From assembly GCA_965215945.1 (NCBI GenBank), contig CBDCFC010000025.1, positions 186,001 through 250,000 on the forward strand: a stretch of DNA of 64,000 bases. The letters are read 5' to 3'. Position numbers and translations under genes: made by a program. The stretch's first letter is position 1, and each line of letters begins with the position of its first letter. The notes beneath the pieces are model-generated. The model was not told the DNA's origin and made no database searches. It saw nothing but the letters and a program-made list of their open reading frames with translations. Source of the DNA: JAHEKD01 sp965215945 (GTDB taxonomy: Bacteria > Pseudomonadota > Gammaproteobacteria > Arenicellales > JAHEKD01). Positions 1 through 9,367 of the stretch are shown here, in pieces.

Positions 1-1615
1 AGAAAATCAGGCATGGGCAGCCGGTTGGATTAGTTATGAAGCGTCCTCAGCTTTTGATACGGCATTAATTACTCATCCGCCAGGTGAATTTCCACTGTTA
101 TGGTTCGGTTTGTTTGAGGAATGTGAGTCTATCGACCTGGAGCAATTGGTTACCTCTGATCATGTAAATGTTTTTCAGCAAACGGTATGGTCACTGAACT
201 CGAATTTGCCTGATTACACAACAAAGATAAAACGAATTAAAAATGAAATAAAAGAGGGTAACACATACCAGGTTAACTACACTATCCGTCAATTTGCAGA
301 TTTGGACATCTCAGCCGAGGATGCGTTTTTGGGCTTTGCCGCAAATGCGAGATATGGTGCGTTCATAGATGCAGGTCGTTTTGCACTGTGCAGTGCATCA
401 CCTGAATTATTTTTTGAGATTAAAGATGGCGAAATCTCCTCAAGGCCGATGAAAGGAACTGCGCCGCGTGGTCGTTTTCTCAAGGAGGACTATCAACTCC
501 GAGATGAGCTCTTTGAATCGGAAAAAAATCGAGCCGAGAATCTGATGATTGTCGATATGATACGAAATGACATCGGCAGAATTGCACACTCTGGCAGTGT
601 TGAGGTGCCAACACTATTCGAAATTGAAAAGTACCCAACCGTCTGGCAAATGACTTCCACCGTAACGGCACAAACAAATGATAGCTCTACACTAATCGAC
701 ATTTTCAAAGCTTTATTTCCCTGTGCGTCAATCACGGGCGCACCTAAAGCCAATACCATGAAAATTATTAACCAGTTGGAGCCTAATGCCAGGAATATTT
801 ATACTGGAACGATTGGATTTATTCATCCGAATATGGATATGCAGTTTAATGTAGCGATTCGAACTGTTTTAATCGATAAACTCTATAACCAGGCGGAATA
901 TGGAGTTGGCGGCGGCATCGTCTGGGATTCTTCTGCGCAGTCGGAATACCAGGAGTGCTTGACCAAGTCTAAAGTGCTATCTGGGAAAGGGACATTTACA
1001 CATCAATTGCTTGAAACATTGTTATGGACACCAAGTGATGGGTATTTTCTATTAGATTATCATATGTCTCGATTGAAGGATTCGGCTGAATATTTTGATT
1101 TCGCTTTTAATCTTGAGCAGATAAAGATTGATTTAAAGCGTGCGATTGAGAATAAAAAAAATCCACAACGGATACGACTATTAATGGACAAAAAAGGTAT
1201 AACACGAACCGAATCTGCTGATTTAGTTACGTCGACTTTAGCCCCTAACTATCAGCTCAAGCTTGCAGAACAACCGGTGGATTCAAGCGATATCTATCTT
1301 TATCACAAAACCACAAACAGATTTATTTACGACTATTTTTTGGGCAAGCATTCTGATTATGATGATGTGCTGTTAATTAACGAAAAGGGAGAACTAACTG
1401 ATAGCAGTATCGCCAATTTGGTGGTCGAAGTTGACGGAAAAAAATATACACCCCCCATCCATTGTGGGCTATTGAATGGAACCTATCGCCAATATTTATT
1501 GGATTGTGGTGAGATAACAGAGCGTATTATTAGAAAACCTGAATTAGAACAGGCACAGAGATGTTACTTAATCAATTCCGTGCGCAAGATGTGGTCTGTT
1601 GAAATCGAGTTTTAA
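1..1615 (+). CDS. pabB: Aminodeoxychorismate synthase component I fused to aminodeoxychorismate lyase (partial, 5' end outside window)
   Basis: Makes p-aminobenzoate for folate: the PabB half aminates chorismate and the C-terminal PabC-like half removes pyruvate. The frame is open from base 2, and the residues before the first internal start (AGWISYEASSAFD, LLWFGLF) are typical PabB N-terminal sequence, so the gene begins to the left of the window. The chorismate-binding domain shows GNTYQVNYT, RPMKGTAPRG (the PIKGT-type motif with the lysine), ENLMIVDMIRNDIGR, ASITGAPK and GVGGGIVWDS. From about base 1010 a class-IV aminotransferase-like domain follows (LLETLLWTP, LLINEKGELTDSSIANLV, GLLNGTYRQ), the fold of PabC. 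Such PabB-PabC fusions are common in bacteria; a separate PabA would supply glutamine-derived ammonia. No odd features are seen in the visible part. Confidence 0.92.
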   Translation, partial: ENQAWAAGWISYEASSAFDTALITHPPGEFPLLWFGLFEECESIDLEQLVTSDHVNVFQQTVWSLNSNLPDYTTKIKRIKNEIKEGNTYQVNYTIRQFADLDISAEDAFLGFAANARYGAFIDAGRFALCSASPELFFEIKDGEISSRPMKGTAPRGRFLKEDYQLRDELFESEKNRAENLMIVDMIRNDIGRIAHSGSVEVPTLFEIEKYPTVWQMTSTVTAQTNDSSTLIDIFKALFPCASITGAPKANTMKIINQLEPNARNIYTGTIGFIHPNMDMQFNVAIRTVLIDKLYNQAEYGVGGGIVWDSSAQSEYQECLTKSKVLSGKGTFTHQLLETLLWTPSDGYFLLDYHMSRLKDSAEYFDFAFNLEQIKIDLKRAIENKKNPQRIRLLMDKKGITRTESADLVTSTLAPNYQLKLAEQPVDSSDIYLYHKTTNRFIYDYFLGKHSDYDDVLLINEKGELTDSSIANLVVEVDGKKYTPPIHCGLLNGTYRQYLLDCGEITERIIRKPELEQAQRCYLINSVRKMWSVEIEF

Positions 1616-2178
1616 GCTTTATGGGAATTAAGAGTTGGTAAATAATTGACCGCTTTCCAGTGAGTAATTCGTTACTAAGGCTACGATGGAGTTGAATCCA
1701 GATGCCAGGAGTTTCCAATTACTAATCAGGGAAGATGAAGATCATTGTGGGCGCTCGAAACAACCTTTAGACAAGGGGTAGGTGAGAATAGATTGATTCG
1801 TAATTTTACGTATTAGTTAAAATACGTCGCCCACAATGAAAAAAACCAAAATCTCGCAAACCCTATTAAATTTTAACATTTCGCAAACCAAAGAACTACA
1901 TTTTTGGAAGTAAATTCATCGTTTTATTTCAAAAAATTATCCTTAAATGTATATATTTCATCGCAAAATACCAACTGACTGGAAATTTAAGTTGAATAAA
2001 CTGTTCTATGCCATTACTTGATTAGCAACTTCATGGAGTTAGAAGTTTAGTAAAAATGTCGACAATTTATGATCAAAGCCACATGCGAAGCTATTTTCCA
2101 CGGAAATATTCTGTATTAATTTTAGGCTTGGGATTTATATAAACGTAAAATTTTTTCTGAATAATTCAGTGAAAGTTG
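1616..2178. other. Non-coding gap with an inverted repeat
   Basis: A 563-base AT-rich stretch between pabB and the convergent DUF1992 gene, with no credible coding frame. It contains a perfect 12-base inverted repeat (1742-1753 and 1828-1839), listed separately. Nothing else is recognised. Confidence 0.5.
1742..1839. repeat. 98-bp inverted-repeat unit with nested hairpin
   Basis: TCATTGTGGGCG at 1742-1753 is repeated exactly in inverse orientation at 1828-1839. Directly inside the right arm lies a second stem, ACGTATT/AATACGT (1808-1814 and 1821-1827), with a 6-base loop. The unit could be a tiny non-autonomous element or a folded RNA. No target duplication is visible, so its nature is open. 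Confidence 0.45.
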
Positions 2179-2478
2179 CTAACGTAAGCCCTGTTTGGTT
2201 CTGAGCAGGGCGATTTGATGTATGAGTAAGGATTTGTAGTTTTTATCTTCGCTATGTTTGAGTTTTTGTTGTAGTTTTTTGATGTCTTTGAATACCTGGA
2301 CTTCGGAAGGTGTCATGCCAGCATTTTTTAAAATTCGAAAACTTAAGCGCAGTGATTCAGGTACATATAAATTATCATCAAGGTCTAACGGTGTTCCTTT
2401 GCCATTTAAATCTGAAAACTCACCACGCTCAATTGCTTGGTTGATTTTTTCTTCGACTACTTTCTGATATACAAACAC
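2179..2478 (-). CDS. DUF1992 family protein (DnaJ-C28-like conserved domain)
   Basis: A 99-residue protein with the hallmark core of DUF1992: an IERGEFSDLNGKG segment, then PLDLDDN, PESLRLSFRILKNAG and a C-terminal helical stretch. The family is found alone in bacteria and as a domain of eukaryotic DNAJC28; its molecular role is unknown. The start used here is GTG with a weak ribosome site, but it aligns with where the family normally begins. It lies 32 bases downstream of the aminotransferase on the same strand and may be co-transcribed with it. No signal peptide or membrane segment is seen. Confidence 0.8.
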   Translation of the reverse strand: MFVYQKVVEEKINQAIERGEFSDLNGKGTPLDLDDNLYVPESLRLSFRILKNAGMTPSEVQVFKDIKKLQQKLKHSEDKNYKSLLIHQIALLRTKQGLR

Positions 2479-2510
2479 AGATCGATGAGGCGTATGTTCT
2501 ATTGGTCAAA

Positions 2511-3833
2511 CTAGCTTAACACGCTAGCAATTGTAAGCTTTAATTTTTCGATAATCTCATCCAACTGGACATCATTGATAATAAATGGTGGGGCGATAAG
2601 AACATGGTCACCATTGACACCATCGACAGTGCCACCCATCGGGTAGCACATCAGACCATTTTGCATGGCTGTTTGTTTGATTTTTACATTTATTTTCGAG
2701 CTAGGAGAAAATGGTTCTTTAGTAGTTTTATCCTTAACAAACTCGATGCCTCGGAATAAACCTCTGCCTCTTATATCGCCGACATTTGGGTGATTTGAAA
2801 ACTCTTGCATTAATCGTGATTGTAAGGATTCACCCTTTTGCCTTACATTGGCCAATAATTCATCTTGCTCCAGCGTGTTTTGTACCGCCAGAGCGGCCGC
2901 ACAGCCGGTTGCATGTCCCATGTAGGTATGGCCATGTTGAAAAAATCCACTGCCTTGATAGATTGTTTGGTAAATTTTCTGACTGACCAGGGTGGCCCCA
3001 ATGGGTTGATAACCAGCCCCTAATCCTTTGGCAATAACAACTACATCACAATCGATATTGTCTTCCTCATGTGTGAATAGATAACCTGTGCGCCCCATGC
3101 CGCACATGACCTCATCGAGAATCAGTAAAATATCATTTTGATTGCAAATTTCGCGAATGCGTTTTAAATAGCCTCTGGTCGCCGGAACGGCCCCGGCTGT
3201 TGCACCAACAACAGGTTCACAGACGAAGCCAATAACATTTTCAGCGCCGAGTTTATCTATCATGTCCTGGAGTTCATTAGCAGCCCGAAGCGAATATTCT
3301 TGCTCAGTCTCATCGTAGCGTTGATTGCGATAAGCGTAACAAGGTGAGATATGCTCGAAATCAACTAGTAATGGCTTGAATTGTTTTCGTCGCCATTCAT
3401 TACCGCCTACAGCAAGTGCCCCCAATGTATTGCCGTGATAGCTTTGACGCCTAGCGATAAAATATTTGCGATTATGTTGTTCTAGCTCAGTGAAATATTG
3501 TCTGGTCATTTTTAGAGCCGTTTCCATGGCCTCAGAACCCCCACTGACAAAATAGGCTTTATCCATTTCACCCGGAGCCTTACTGATTAATTTTTTGGCC
3601 AGTTGTTCCATCGGTTCAGTGGTGAAAAAGCCGCTGTGTGCATAAGCGAGTTGATCCACTTGTGATTTTATTGTCTCTATAACGGCAGGGTGGCTGTGGC
3701 CTAAGCAGGAAACAGCAGCTCCTCCGCAGGCATCAAGGTATTGCTTACCATCACTATCAATCAAATAAATTCCTTCACCACGAACAGCCATTGGATAGGT
3801 TGCATGCGGATTACGGTGAAATACGTGCGTCAT
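2511..3833 (-). CDS. Class-III pyridoxal-phosphate aminotransferase
   Basis: A 440-residue fold-type I aminotransferase of subgroup III (the ornithine, omega-amino acid and GABA transaminase group). Family landmarks are YLDACGGAAVSCLGHSHPAV near the N-terminus, VSGGSEAMETALKM for cofactor phosphate binding, YHGNTLGALAVGG, ILDEVMCGMGRTG with the aspartate that contacts the pyridine ring, and AKGLGAGYQPIGA holding the Schiff-base lysine (about K269). The amino donor cannot be read from the sequence. It sits next to an RpiR-type regulator on the same strand, which is divergent from a TAXI TRAP transporter. This suggests that the transporter brings in an amino or keto compound that the enzyme transaminates. 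That link is inference. Confidence 0.85.
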   Translation of the reverse strand: MTHVFHRNPHATYPMAVRGEGIYLIDSDGKQYLDACGGAAVSCLGHSHPAVIETIKSQVDQLAYAHSGFFTTEPMEQLAKKLISKAPGEMDKAYFVSGGSEAMETALKMTRQYFTELEQHNRKYFIARRQSYHGNTLGALAVGGNEWRRKQFKPLLVDFEHISPCYAYRNQRYDETEQEYSLRAANELQDMIDKLGAENVIGFVCEPVVGATAGAVPATRGYLKRIREICNQNDILLILDEVMCGMGRTGYLFTHEEDNIDCDVVVIAKGLGAGYQPIGATLVSQKIYQTIYQGSGFFQHGHTYMGHATGCAAALAVQNTLEQDELLANVRQKGESLQSRLMQEFSNHPNVGDIRGRGLFRGIEFVKDKTTKEPFSPSSKINVKIKQTAMQNGLMCYPMGGTVDGVNGDHVLIAPPFIINDVQLDEIIEKLKLTIASVLS

Positions 3834-3897
3834 TTATGGCTTGTTCCTTAAGGTTAAGTAGAGTTGACAGCAAAGCAAATCCTACAAAAAATTTAGC

Positions 3898-4821
3898 CTA
3901 AATCTTGGCCTTTTGAGCGATACCGAACTCTTTTATCAATTGTTCGCGGCGTTTGATTGCTTTGATTGATTTCTCACCAAGATAGTGCGCGACGACATCA
4001 AGCAGACCTTCTGCAAATATAAACCAGGAGGCTACATTATTGCCAAAATAATGGCCTTCAATCGGCATGATAACAACATGGTGGGCATGAGTTGCCAACG
4101 GTGAGGCATAGGAATCTGTTAAAGCGATTACACTCAGACCATGCTCAAAAGCAATTCGGCTGGCGTCTGCTGTTGCTCGTGTATACGGCTCGGCGCCTAA
4201 AACAATTAACAAATCATCCTCTTTTAGTTGTGCCAAGGAGTGAACCACGCCATGGCCGGAATCACCAAGCACATCAACATTGTCACGTATCATTCCCAAA
4301 CCGTAGGACAAAAAACAGGCCAACGAAAAAAACTGTCGCAAACCATGAATTCTGATTGATTGTGAGTTGGCGATTTTCTCAGTGATCAAATCTAAGGTTT
4401 GAGGTTGAATGTTTTTCAGCATCACCGAAATATTAGATGTTTCATCATGGGCCACACTGGCAATCAACGATAAATTTTTATACTCATCCGGGTTTTCATC
4501 AGCAAGCAAGCGATTTAATTTATCACTATAGAAATTAGGCTCCTGTGATATGTGTTCGCGAAACACATTTTGGAATTCTGAAAAACCGCTATAACCAAGT
4601 CGCTTTGATAATCGGGTTAAGGTCGAGGCATTGACGTTCATGTCTTGAGCGATCTCAGAAATCGAACTCAATGCCGTGTGACGAGGATTGTCAATCATGC
4701 CGGTGAGGGTGTTAAAAGATCTACGGCCAAGTTTTATGCTCGATTTTCGTTGTTTGATTCGGCCTAATAAGCTCTGTAATTCGTCAAGATCTTTTGCCGG
4801 AATTTCTTTTCTATCAAGCAT
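3898..4821 (-). CDS. MurR/RpiR family transcriptional regulator
   Basis: A 307-residue regulator with an N-terminal helix-turn-helix (about residues 45-80, ISEIAQDMNVNASTLTRLSKRLGY), the classic RpiR type. A SIS sugar-isomerase-like ligand domain follows (about 120-260), with IRIHGLRQFFSLACFLSYGL and LLIVLGAEPYTRATADASRIAFEHG. RpiR proteins usually sense phosphosugars or related anionic metabolites and control adjacent catabolic genes. It is divergent from the TAXI transporter gene, and the 213-base gap between them contains a palindrome that is a candidate operator. It lies 64 bases upstream of the aminotransferase and may be co-transcribed with it. The effector is unknown. Confidence 0.85.
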   Translation of the reverse strand: MLDRKEIPAKDLDELQSLLGRIKQRKSSIKLGRRSFNTLTGMIDNPRHTALSSISEIAQDMNVNASTLTRLSKRLGYSGFSEFQNVFREHISQEPNFYSDKLNRLLADENPDEYKNLSLIASVAHDETSNISVMLKNIQPQTLDLITEKIANSQSIRIHGLRQFFSLACFLSYGLGMIRDNVDVLGDSGHGVVHSLAQLKEDDLLIVLGAEPYTRATADASRIAFEHGLSVIALTDSYASPLATHAHHVVIMPIEGHYFGNNVASWFIFAEGLLDVVAHYLGEKSIKAIKRREQLIKEFGIAQKAKI

Positions 4822-4917
4822 ATTGTCAAGTTTTTTGTCGATTACTTACTCTGATATATTAAATTTAATTGAAAAGCAAGACTTGAAATGCTCTTTTTAT
4901 TTGCGTTACTATGCAGC

Positions 4918-4935
4918 ATGCAAAGAATATTGCAT
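4918..4935. promoter_or_regulatory. Candidate operator palindrome in the divergent promoter region
   Basis: ATGCAA, a 6-base spacer, then TTGCAT forms a perfect inverted repeat midway between the RpiR regulator and the TAXI binding-protein gene. The surrounding bases are very AT-rich. It is a plausible binding site for the RpiR protein, based on position and symmetry only. Confidence 0.4.
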
Positions 4936-5034
4936 ATATTTAGTATTTACTGAATATTTAATCCTTTGTTTCACTGCATACAGCAGTGGAGGGTTTTTAT
5001 TCTCTTTTTAACTCTATCAGGAGGTAGATATAAA

Positions 5035-5991
5035 ATGAAACGTTTGGCAATTGCAGCCGTAACCGCCGGTGTATTATTCGCTGGCACTGCTCAGGCAGAA
5101 ACATTCGTCACCATCGGAACCGGTGGTCAAACAGGGGTTTATTACGCCGTTGGTCAGTCAATTTGTAAACTGGTGAACCGTGGTGGTGATGAGCATGGCA
5201 TCAAATGTACTGCTCCATCAACCGGGGGTTCAGTTGCGAACTTGAATGCCATCGCTGCCGGTGAAATGGATATGGGTGTTGCCCAATCCGACTGGCAATA
5301 TCACGCCTATAATGGCACCAGCAAGTTTGAAGAGCAGGGCGCTAATGAAAATTTACGTGCTGTATTTTCAGTTCACCCAGAGCCTTTTACAGTAATCGCC
5401 CGTGCTGATGCAGGAGTTGAGTCTTTCGCTGACCTTAAAGGGAAACGTGTAAATATCGGCAACCCGGGATCAGGTCAACGCGGTACCATGGAAGTCGTCA
5501 TGGAAGCATTAGGTTGGACTAAAGATGATTTTAAATTAGCGTCGGAGCTTAAGTCATCAGAACAGTCTGCAGCGATGTGTGATAACAACGTTGATGCGAT
5601 TATCTTCACAGTCGGTCATCCTAATGGTTCAATCAAGGAAGCGACTACTTCTTGTGAAGCGAAATTGATTTCGGTGACAGGTCCTGAAATTGATTCCTTA
5701 GCTAATGATAATGATTATTATGCAAAAGCCACTATTCCAGGTGGCATGTATAATGGCACCGATGAGGACGTTGAAACGTTTGGTGTAGGTGCAACATTCG
5801 TATCATCAACCAATACAGACGAAGAAACGATTTATCAAGTCGTTAAAGCGGTATTCGATAACTTTGATCGTTTCAAAAAATTGCACCCGGCATTTGCCAA
5901 TCTGAAAGAGGAAGACATGATTGTGAACAATCTGTCTGCGCCACTTCATGACGGTGCTGCGAAGTATTACAAAGAAAAAGGTTGGATGTAA
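5035..5991 (+). CDS. TAXI family TRAP transporter solute-binding protein
   Basis: A periplasmic substrate-binding protein of 318 residues for a tripartite ATP-independent transporter. The start at 5035 follows a strong AGGAGGT (5019-5025) and gives a clean signal peptide ending AQA (about residue 21); an upstream in-frame start would bury that signal. The TAXI hallmark is clear: VTIGTGGQTGVYYAVGQSICKLV, then APSTGGSVANLNAI, GEMDMGVAQSDW, LRAVFSVHPEPFTVIA, KGKRVNIGNPGSGQRGTME and SAAMCDNNVDAIIFTVGHP. The fused permease follows after a 178-base gap that holds a hairpin. This would allow the binding protein to be made in excess of the permease. TAXI ligands described elsewhere include glutamate-like acids, but the ligand here cannot be called. 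Confidence 0.92.
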   Translation: MKRLAIAAVTAGVLFAGTAQAETFVTIGTGGQTGVYYAVGQSICKLVNRGGDEHGIKCTAPSTGGSVANLNAIAAGEMDMGVAQSDWQYHAYNGTSKFEEQGANENLRAVFSVHPEPFTVIARADAGVESFADLKGKRVNIGNPGSGQRGTMEVVMEALGWTKDDFKLASELKSSEQSAAMCDNNVDAIIFTVGHPNGSIKEATTSCEAKLISVTGPEIDSLANDNDYYAKATIPGGMYNGTDEDVETFGVGATFVSSTNTDEETIYQVVKAVFDNFDRFKKLHPAFANLKEEDMIVNNLSAPLHDGAAKYYKEKGWM

Positions 5992-6017
5992 TCTACTGAT
6001 TTTTTTGGATTTTTTAG

Positions 6018-6042
6018 AAATGGGGAGCTTAGCTCTCCATTT
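6018..6042 (+). terminator. Hairpin between TRAP binding-protein and permease genes
   Basis: AAATGGGGAG and CTCTCCATTT form a 10-bp stem (one G-U pair) with a 5-base loop, 26 bases after the TAXI stop codon. The T-run behind it is weak, so partial termination or 3'-end protection of the binding-protein message is more likely than full termination. Confidence 0.5.
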
Positions 6043-6169
6043 CGCTTTAAATAACACACAAATAGGTAACGGCGGTAAGGGTTTAGGCGCTGTTAACTTA
6101 CACTTAAATAACCGATGATCAGCATTTTAAGTTATGCTACTAATCAACCAAACATACTGAGGAATGGTT

Positions 6170-8767
6170 ATGACACAAGACCAATCACAGACTGAAAATA
6201 CCCAAATGTCCGATTCTGAATTGGACGATCTGGTTGCTTCAACCGACACCGGAGGAAGGAACCCCGGCGGGATTACCAAACAAATTTTATTGGGGGCGGC
6301 ACTAATCTGGTCGCTGTTTCAACTTTGGATCGCTTCACCAATTCCATTTATTGTTGGTTTTGGTGTATTTAATGATACTGAAGCGCGTTCGATTCACTTG
6401 GCTTTTGCTGTATTCCTGGCATTTTTGGCTTATCCGGCATTTAAAAAGTCACCGCGTGATTATGTGCCGATTCTCGATTGGGTGTTTGCCATCGTCGGGG
6501 CGTTTTGTGCAGCATACTTGTTCCTGTTTTACGAATCTTTATCGGACCGGCCTGGTGCGCCGATTCAACAAGATGTGATTGTTGCCTGTGTGGGCATGGT
6601 GCTATTGCTGATGGCAACATTCAGGGCATTAGGTCCGCCGCTAACAGTTATTGCGACATTATTTCTGGTTTATACTTTTGCCGGTCCTTACATGCCGGAT
6701 TTGATTGCCCATAAAGGTAATTCGTTAAATGAAGTGGTCAATCACCAATGGATCACGACCGAAGGTGTATTCGGTATTGCGGTTGGCGTATCGACAGGAT
6801 TTGTATTCTTGTTTGTATTATTTGGAGCCTTGCTCGATAAAGCCGGGGCCGGTAACTATTTTATTAAGGTCGCATTCTCGCTGATGGGCCATTTTAGCGG
6901 TGGTCCTGCTAAAGCAGCAGTCGTTTCATCCGGTTTGACAGGATTGATATCCGGTTCGTCCATCGCCAATGTAGTAACAACCGGTACGTTTACGATTCCA
7001 ATGATGAAACGTGTTGGTTTTCCGGCAGAAAAAGCCGGTGCCGTTGAGGTTGCTTCGTCAGTAAACGGACAGATCATGCCACCGGTAATGGGGGCTGCGG
7101 CGTTCTTGATGGTTGAATACGTGGGCATTTCCTACTTCCAGGTCATCACTCACGCCTTTTTGCCGGCGGTAATCTCATATATCGCATTGGTCTACATCGT
7201 GCACCTGGAAGCCCAAAAAGCAAATATGGCTGGGTTGCCGCGTGCGGTTGAACCTGGGCCCTGGCAAAAACGTCTGATGGGTTTTTTGTTGGGTTTTATC
7301 ATTATGTGTGTCATCGGTTTCGGAACCTATTATTTATTGGGCTGGATGAAACCTGTTTTAGGTGGCGCAGCTGCCTGGGTGATTGCGGTTGCATTGGCCG
7401 TTATTTACTTTTTCTTAGCCAAAATAGGCGCGGGTTACCCCGATCTTGAAATTGATGATCCTAATGCGCCGGTCGTTGCTTTGCCTGAGCCACGACCGAC
7501 TATTCGTTCCGGCTTACACTTTATTTTGCCCGTTATCGTGTTGGTTTGGTGCCTGATGGTTGAACGTTTATCACCAAAATTGTCAGCTTTTTGGGCCACA
7601 GCCTTAATGATTTTTATTTTATTGACTCAGCGGCCGTTGTTCGCGATGTTCCGTGGTGAGAGTGATTTAAGCGCACGCTGGAAACAGGGTTTTAATGATT
7701 TGATTGAGGGCCTGATTGATGGCGCCCGCAACATGATTGGTATTGGTTTAGCGACAGCGACTGCCGGTATCATCGTTGGTGTAGTGTCACAAACCGGTGT
7801 AGGCGCGGCACTTGCCGATGTGGTCGAGGTGTTGTCAGGTGGTAAGATTATGTTGATTCTAATCCTGACCGGTGTGCTGAGTTTGATCCTGGGCATGGGT
7901 TTGCCGACTACGGCCAACTATATTGTTGTGTCATCGCTATTGGCTCCTGTAATCGTGGAACTAGGTCAACAGAATGGTCTGATTGTGCCGTTAATCGCTG
8001 TGCATTTGTTTGTGTTCTATTTTGGGATTATGGCCGATGTGACGCCGCCTGTTGGTCTCGCTTCGTTTGCGGCGGCAGCGGTATCGGGTGGGGACCCGAT
8101 TAAAACCGGTTTTGTGGCTTTCTTCTATAGTTTGCGAACTGCAGCATTACCTTTTCTGTTCATCTTTAATACCGATCTGTTACTTATCGATGTAGGCTGG
8201 GGCAAAGGGATTTTTACATTCGTTGTGGCAACCGTTGCGATGCTGGTGTTTGCGGCAGCGACCCAGGGTTACTTCTTTGCCAGAAGCAAGATCTGGGAGT
8301 CTATATTGCTACTGTTAGTTGCCTTTACCTTATTCCGCCCCGGGTTCTGGATGGATAAAATTTTTCCTCCATTTGCTGAAACTGACCCCACCCAAATCAT
8401 GAGTGTCGTCAGTGAAATGGAACCCGGTCAGGAATTACGTTTACAGGTTCTGGGTGAGGATGACATCGGTGAGCCGCGCTCATTTGTCGCTTTATTGCCG
8501 ATTGGCGAAGGTTCAACGCCTGAAGAAAAACTGGAGTCAGCCGGTTTAACCTTGCTGGAGGACGGCGGCAAGATGATTGTCGACAATGCCGGATTTGATT
8601 CAGCCGCGGAAGCAGCTGGCTTTGAATTTGATCAGGTTATCGAAAATGTGATGGCACCACAAAGCCAGCCTACCAAGTATTTGTTGTTTATCCCTGCGCT
8701 GGTATTACTTGGTCTAATCGTTATGATGCAAAAAGGTCGCAAAAAGAGAGAAGTTGCGACAGCCTAA
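6170..8767 (+). CDS. TRAP transporter fused permease subunit (4TM/12TM fusion) with C-terminal DUF3394 domain
   Basis: The membrane part of the TAXI-type TRAP transporter: about 865 residues in which the small (DctQ-like) and large (DctM-like) permease domains are fused, as is normal for TAXI systems. Two ATGs lie six bases apart; the second (6170) has proper spacing from TGAGGA, while the first abuts it. Landmarks are the repeated SSGLTGLISGSSIANVVTTGTFTIP, VNGQIMPPVMGAAAFLM, ILGMGLPTTANYIV and ADVTPPVGLASFAAAA segments of the ion and substrate path. After the last transport helices comes a soluble acidic region (about residues 735-830) of the DUF3394 type, and then one more helix and a basic tail (KGRKKRE). 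Transport is probably driven by a sodium or proton gradient. Confidence 0.92.
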   Translation: MTQDQSQTENTQMSDSELDDLVASTDTGGRNPGGITKQILLGAALIWSLFQLWIASPIPFIVGFGVFNDTEARSIHLAFAVFLAFLAYPAFKKSPRDYVPILDWVFAIVGAFCAAYLFLFYESLSDRPGAPIQQDVIVACVGMVLLLMATFRALGPPLTVIATLFLVYTFAGPYMPDLIAHKGNSLNEVVNHQWITTEGVFGIAVGVSTGFVFLFVLFGALLDKAGAGNYFIKVAFSLMGHFSGGPAKAAVVSSGLTGLISGSSIANVVTTGTFTIPMMKRVGFPAEKAGAVEVASSVNGQIMPPVMGAAAFLMVEYVGISYFQVITHAFLPAVISYIALVYIVHLEAQKANMAGLPRAVEPGPWQKRLMGFLLGFIIMCVIGFGTYYLLGWMKPVLGGAAAWVIAVALAVIYFFLAKIGAGYPDLEIDDPNAPVVALPEPRPTIRSGLHFILPVIVLVWCLMVERLSPKLSAFWATALMIFILLTQRPLFAMFRGESDLSARWKQGFNDLIEGLIDGARNMIGIGLATATAGIIVGVVSQTGVGAALADVVEVLSGGKIMLILILTGVLSLILGMGLPTTANYIVVSSLLAPVIVELGQQNGLIVPLIAVHLFVFYFGIMADVTPPVGLASFAAAAVSGGDPIKTGFVAFFYSLRTAALPFLFIFNTDLLLIDVGWGKGIFTFVVATVAMLVFAAATQGYFFARSKIWESILLLLVAFTLFRPGFWMDKIFPPFAETDPTQIMSVVSEMEPGQELRLQVLGEDDIGEPRSFVALLPIGEGSTPEEKLESAGLTLLEDGGKMIVDNAGFDSAAEAAGFEFDQVIENVMAPQSQPTKYLLFIPALVLLGLIVMMQKGRKKREVATA

Positions 8768-8790
8768 CAAGTAAATTGCAATTTTAAGTA

Positions 8791-8820
8791 AACAGGCCAG
8801 TTTTTACTGGCCTGTTTTTT
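8791..8820 (+). terminator. Rho-independent terminator after TRAP operon
   Basis: AACAGGCCAG and CTGGCCTGTT form a perfect 10-bp stem with a 6-base loop, followed by six Ts. Confidence 0.92.
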
Positions 8821-8878
8821 GTCATTAGCTAAATAATAGGTGTGAAGCTATAATCACTGCCATCATTGAACTCGAAAT

Positions 8879-9367
8879 ATGCTTCCAAAATACCTAGCTA
8901 TAGTATTTGCAATTATTCTTTCAGTATCTTGTGCTGGTCGGGTTGACACGCCCCTGGAAATTTCAAAATTTATTCTAGCTAAAAATTTGATCATTCAATC
9001 GGGTTTTTCGAGCATTTACTTCCAGAACAACGGAACTATTCGACCTAATGATGTCAATGAGTATGAGCCGTTCTGTAGTTTAACTACGGAATTAACATCT
9101 ACAAGCGGAACGCCAGTTGAGATTGAGGCAGATGCATTTGCAATCACCAAGATTGACAACAATTCTCCTGAGGGAAAGTCGTTTACGGTTAGTGGCGGTC
9201 AAAAAGTCGGAGTAAAATACACAACACAATTCTCATTAACATCTGAAAAGCAACCATTTGTGCACAGTTTAGTCTGTCAACGTTGGGCTGTAAGTAGTTC
9301 AAAACGTTATTTGAGTGTAAATGAAATCGAAGAAATTATTGGAAAAGTTGGGAAATTTGAACAATGA
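8879..9367 (+). CDS. Hypothetical lipoprotein
   Basis: A 162-residue protein with a short hydrophobic leader and a lipobox (LSVSC-AG), so it is probably lipid-anchored after cleavage before Cys18. I do not recognise the mature domain; it is rich in beta-prone and polar residues and has two further cysteines (FCSL, LVCQRW) that could pair. Its stop overlaps the start of the following 2OG-oxygenase gene by four bases (ATGA), which indicates translational coupling and suggests a shared job. No other function can be supported. Confidence 0.7.
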   Translation: MLPKYLAIVFAIILSVSCAGRVDTPLEISKFILAKNLIIQSGFSSIYFQNNGTIRPNDVNEYEPFCSLTTELTSTSGTPVEIEADAFAITKIDNNSPEGKSFTVSGGQKVGVKYTTQFSLTSEKQPFVHSLVCQRWAVSSSKRYLSVNEIEEIIGKVGKFEQ

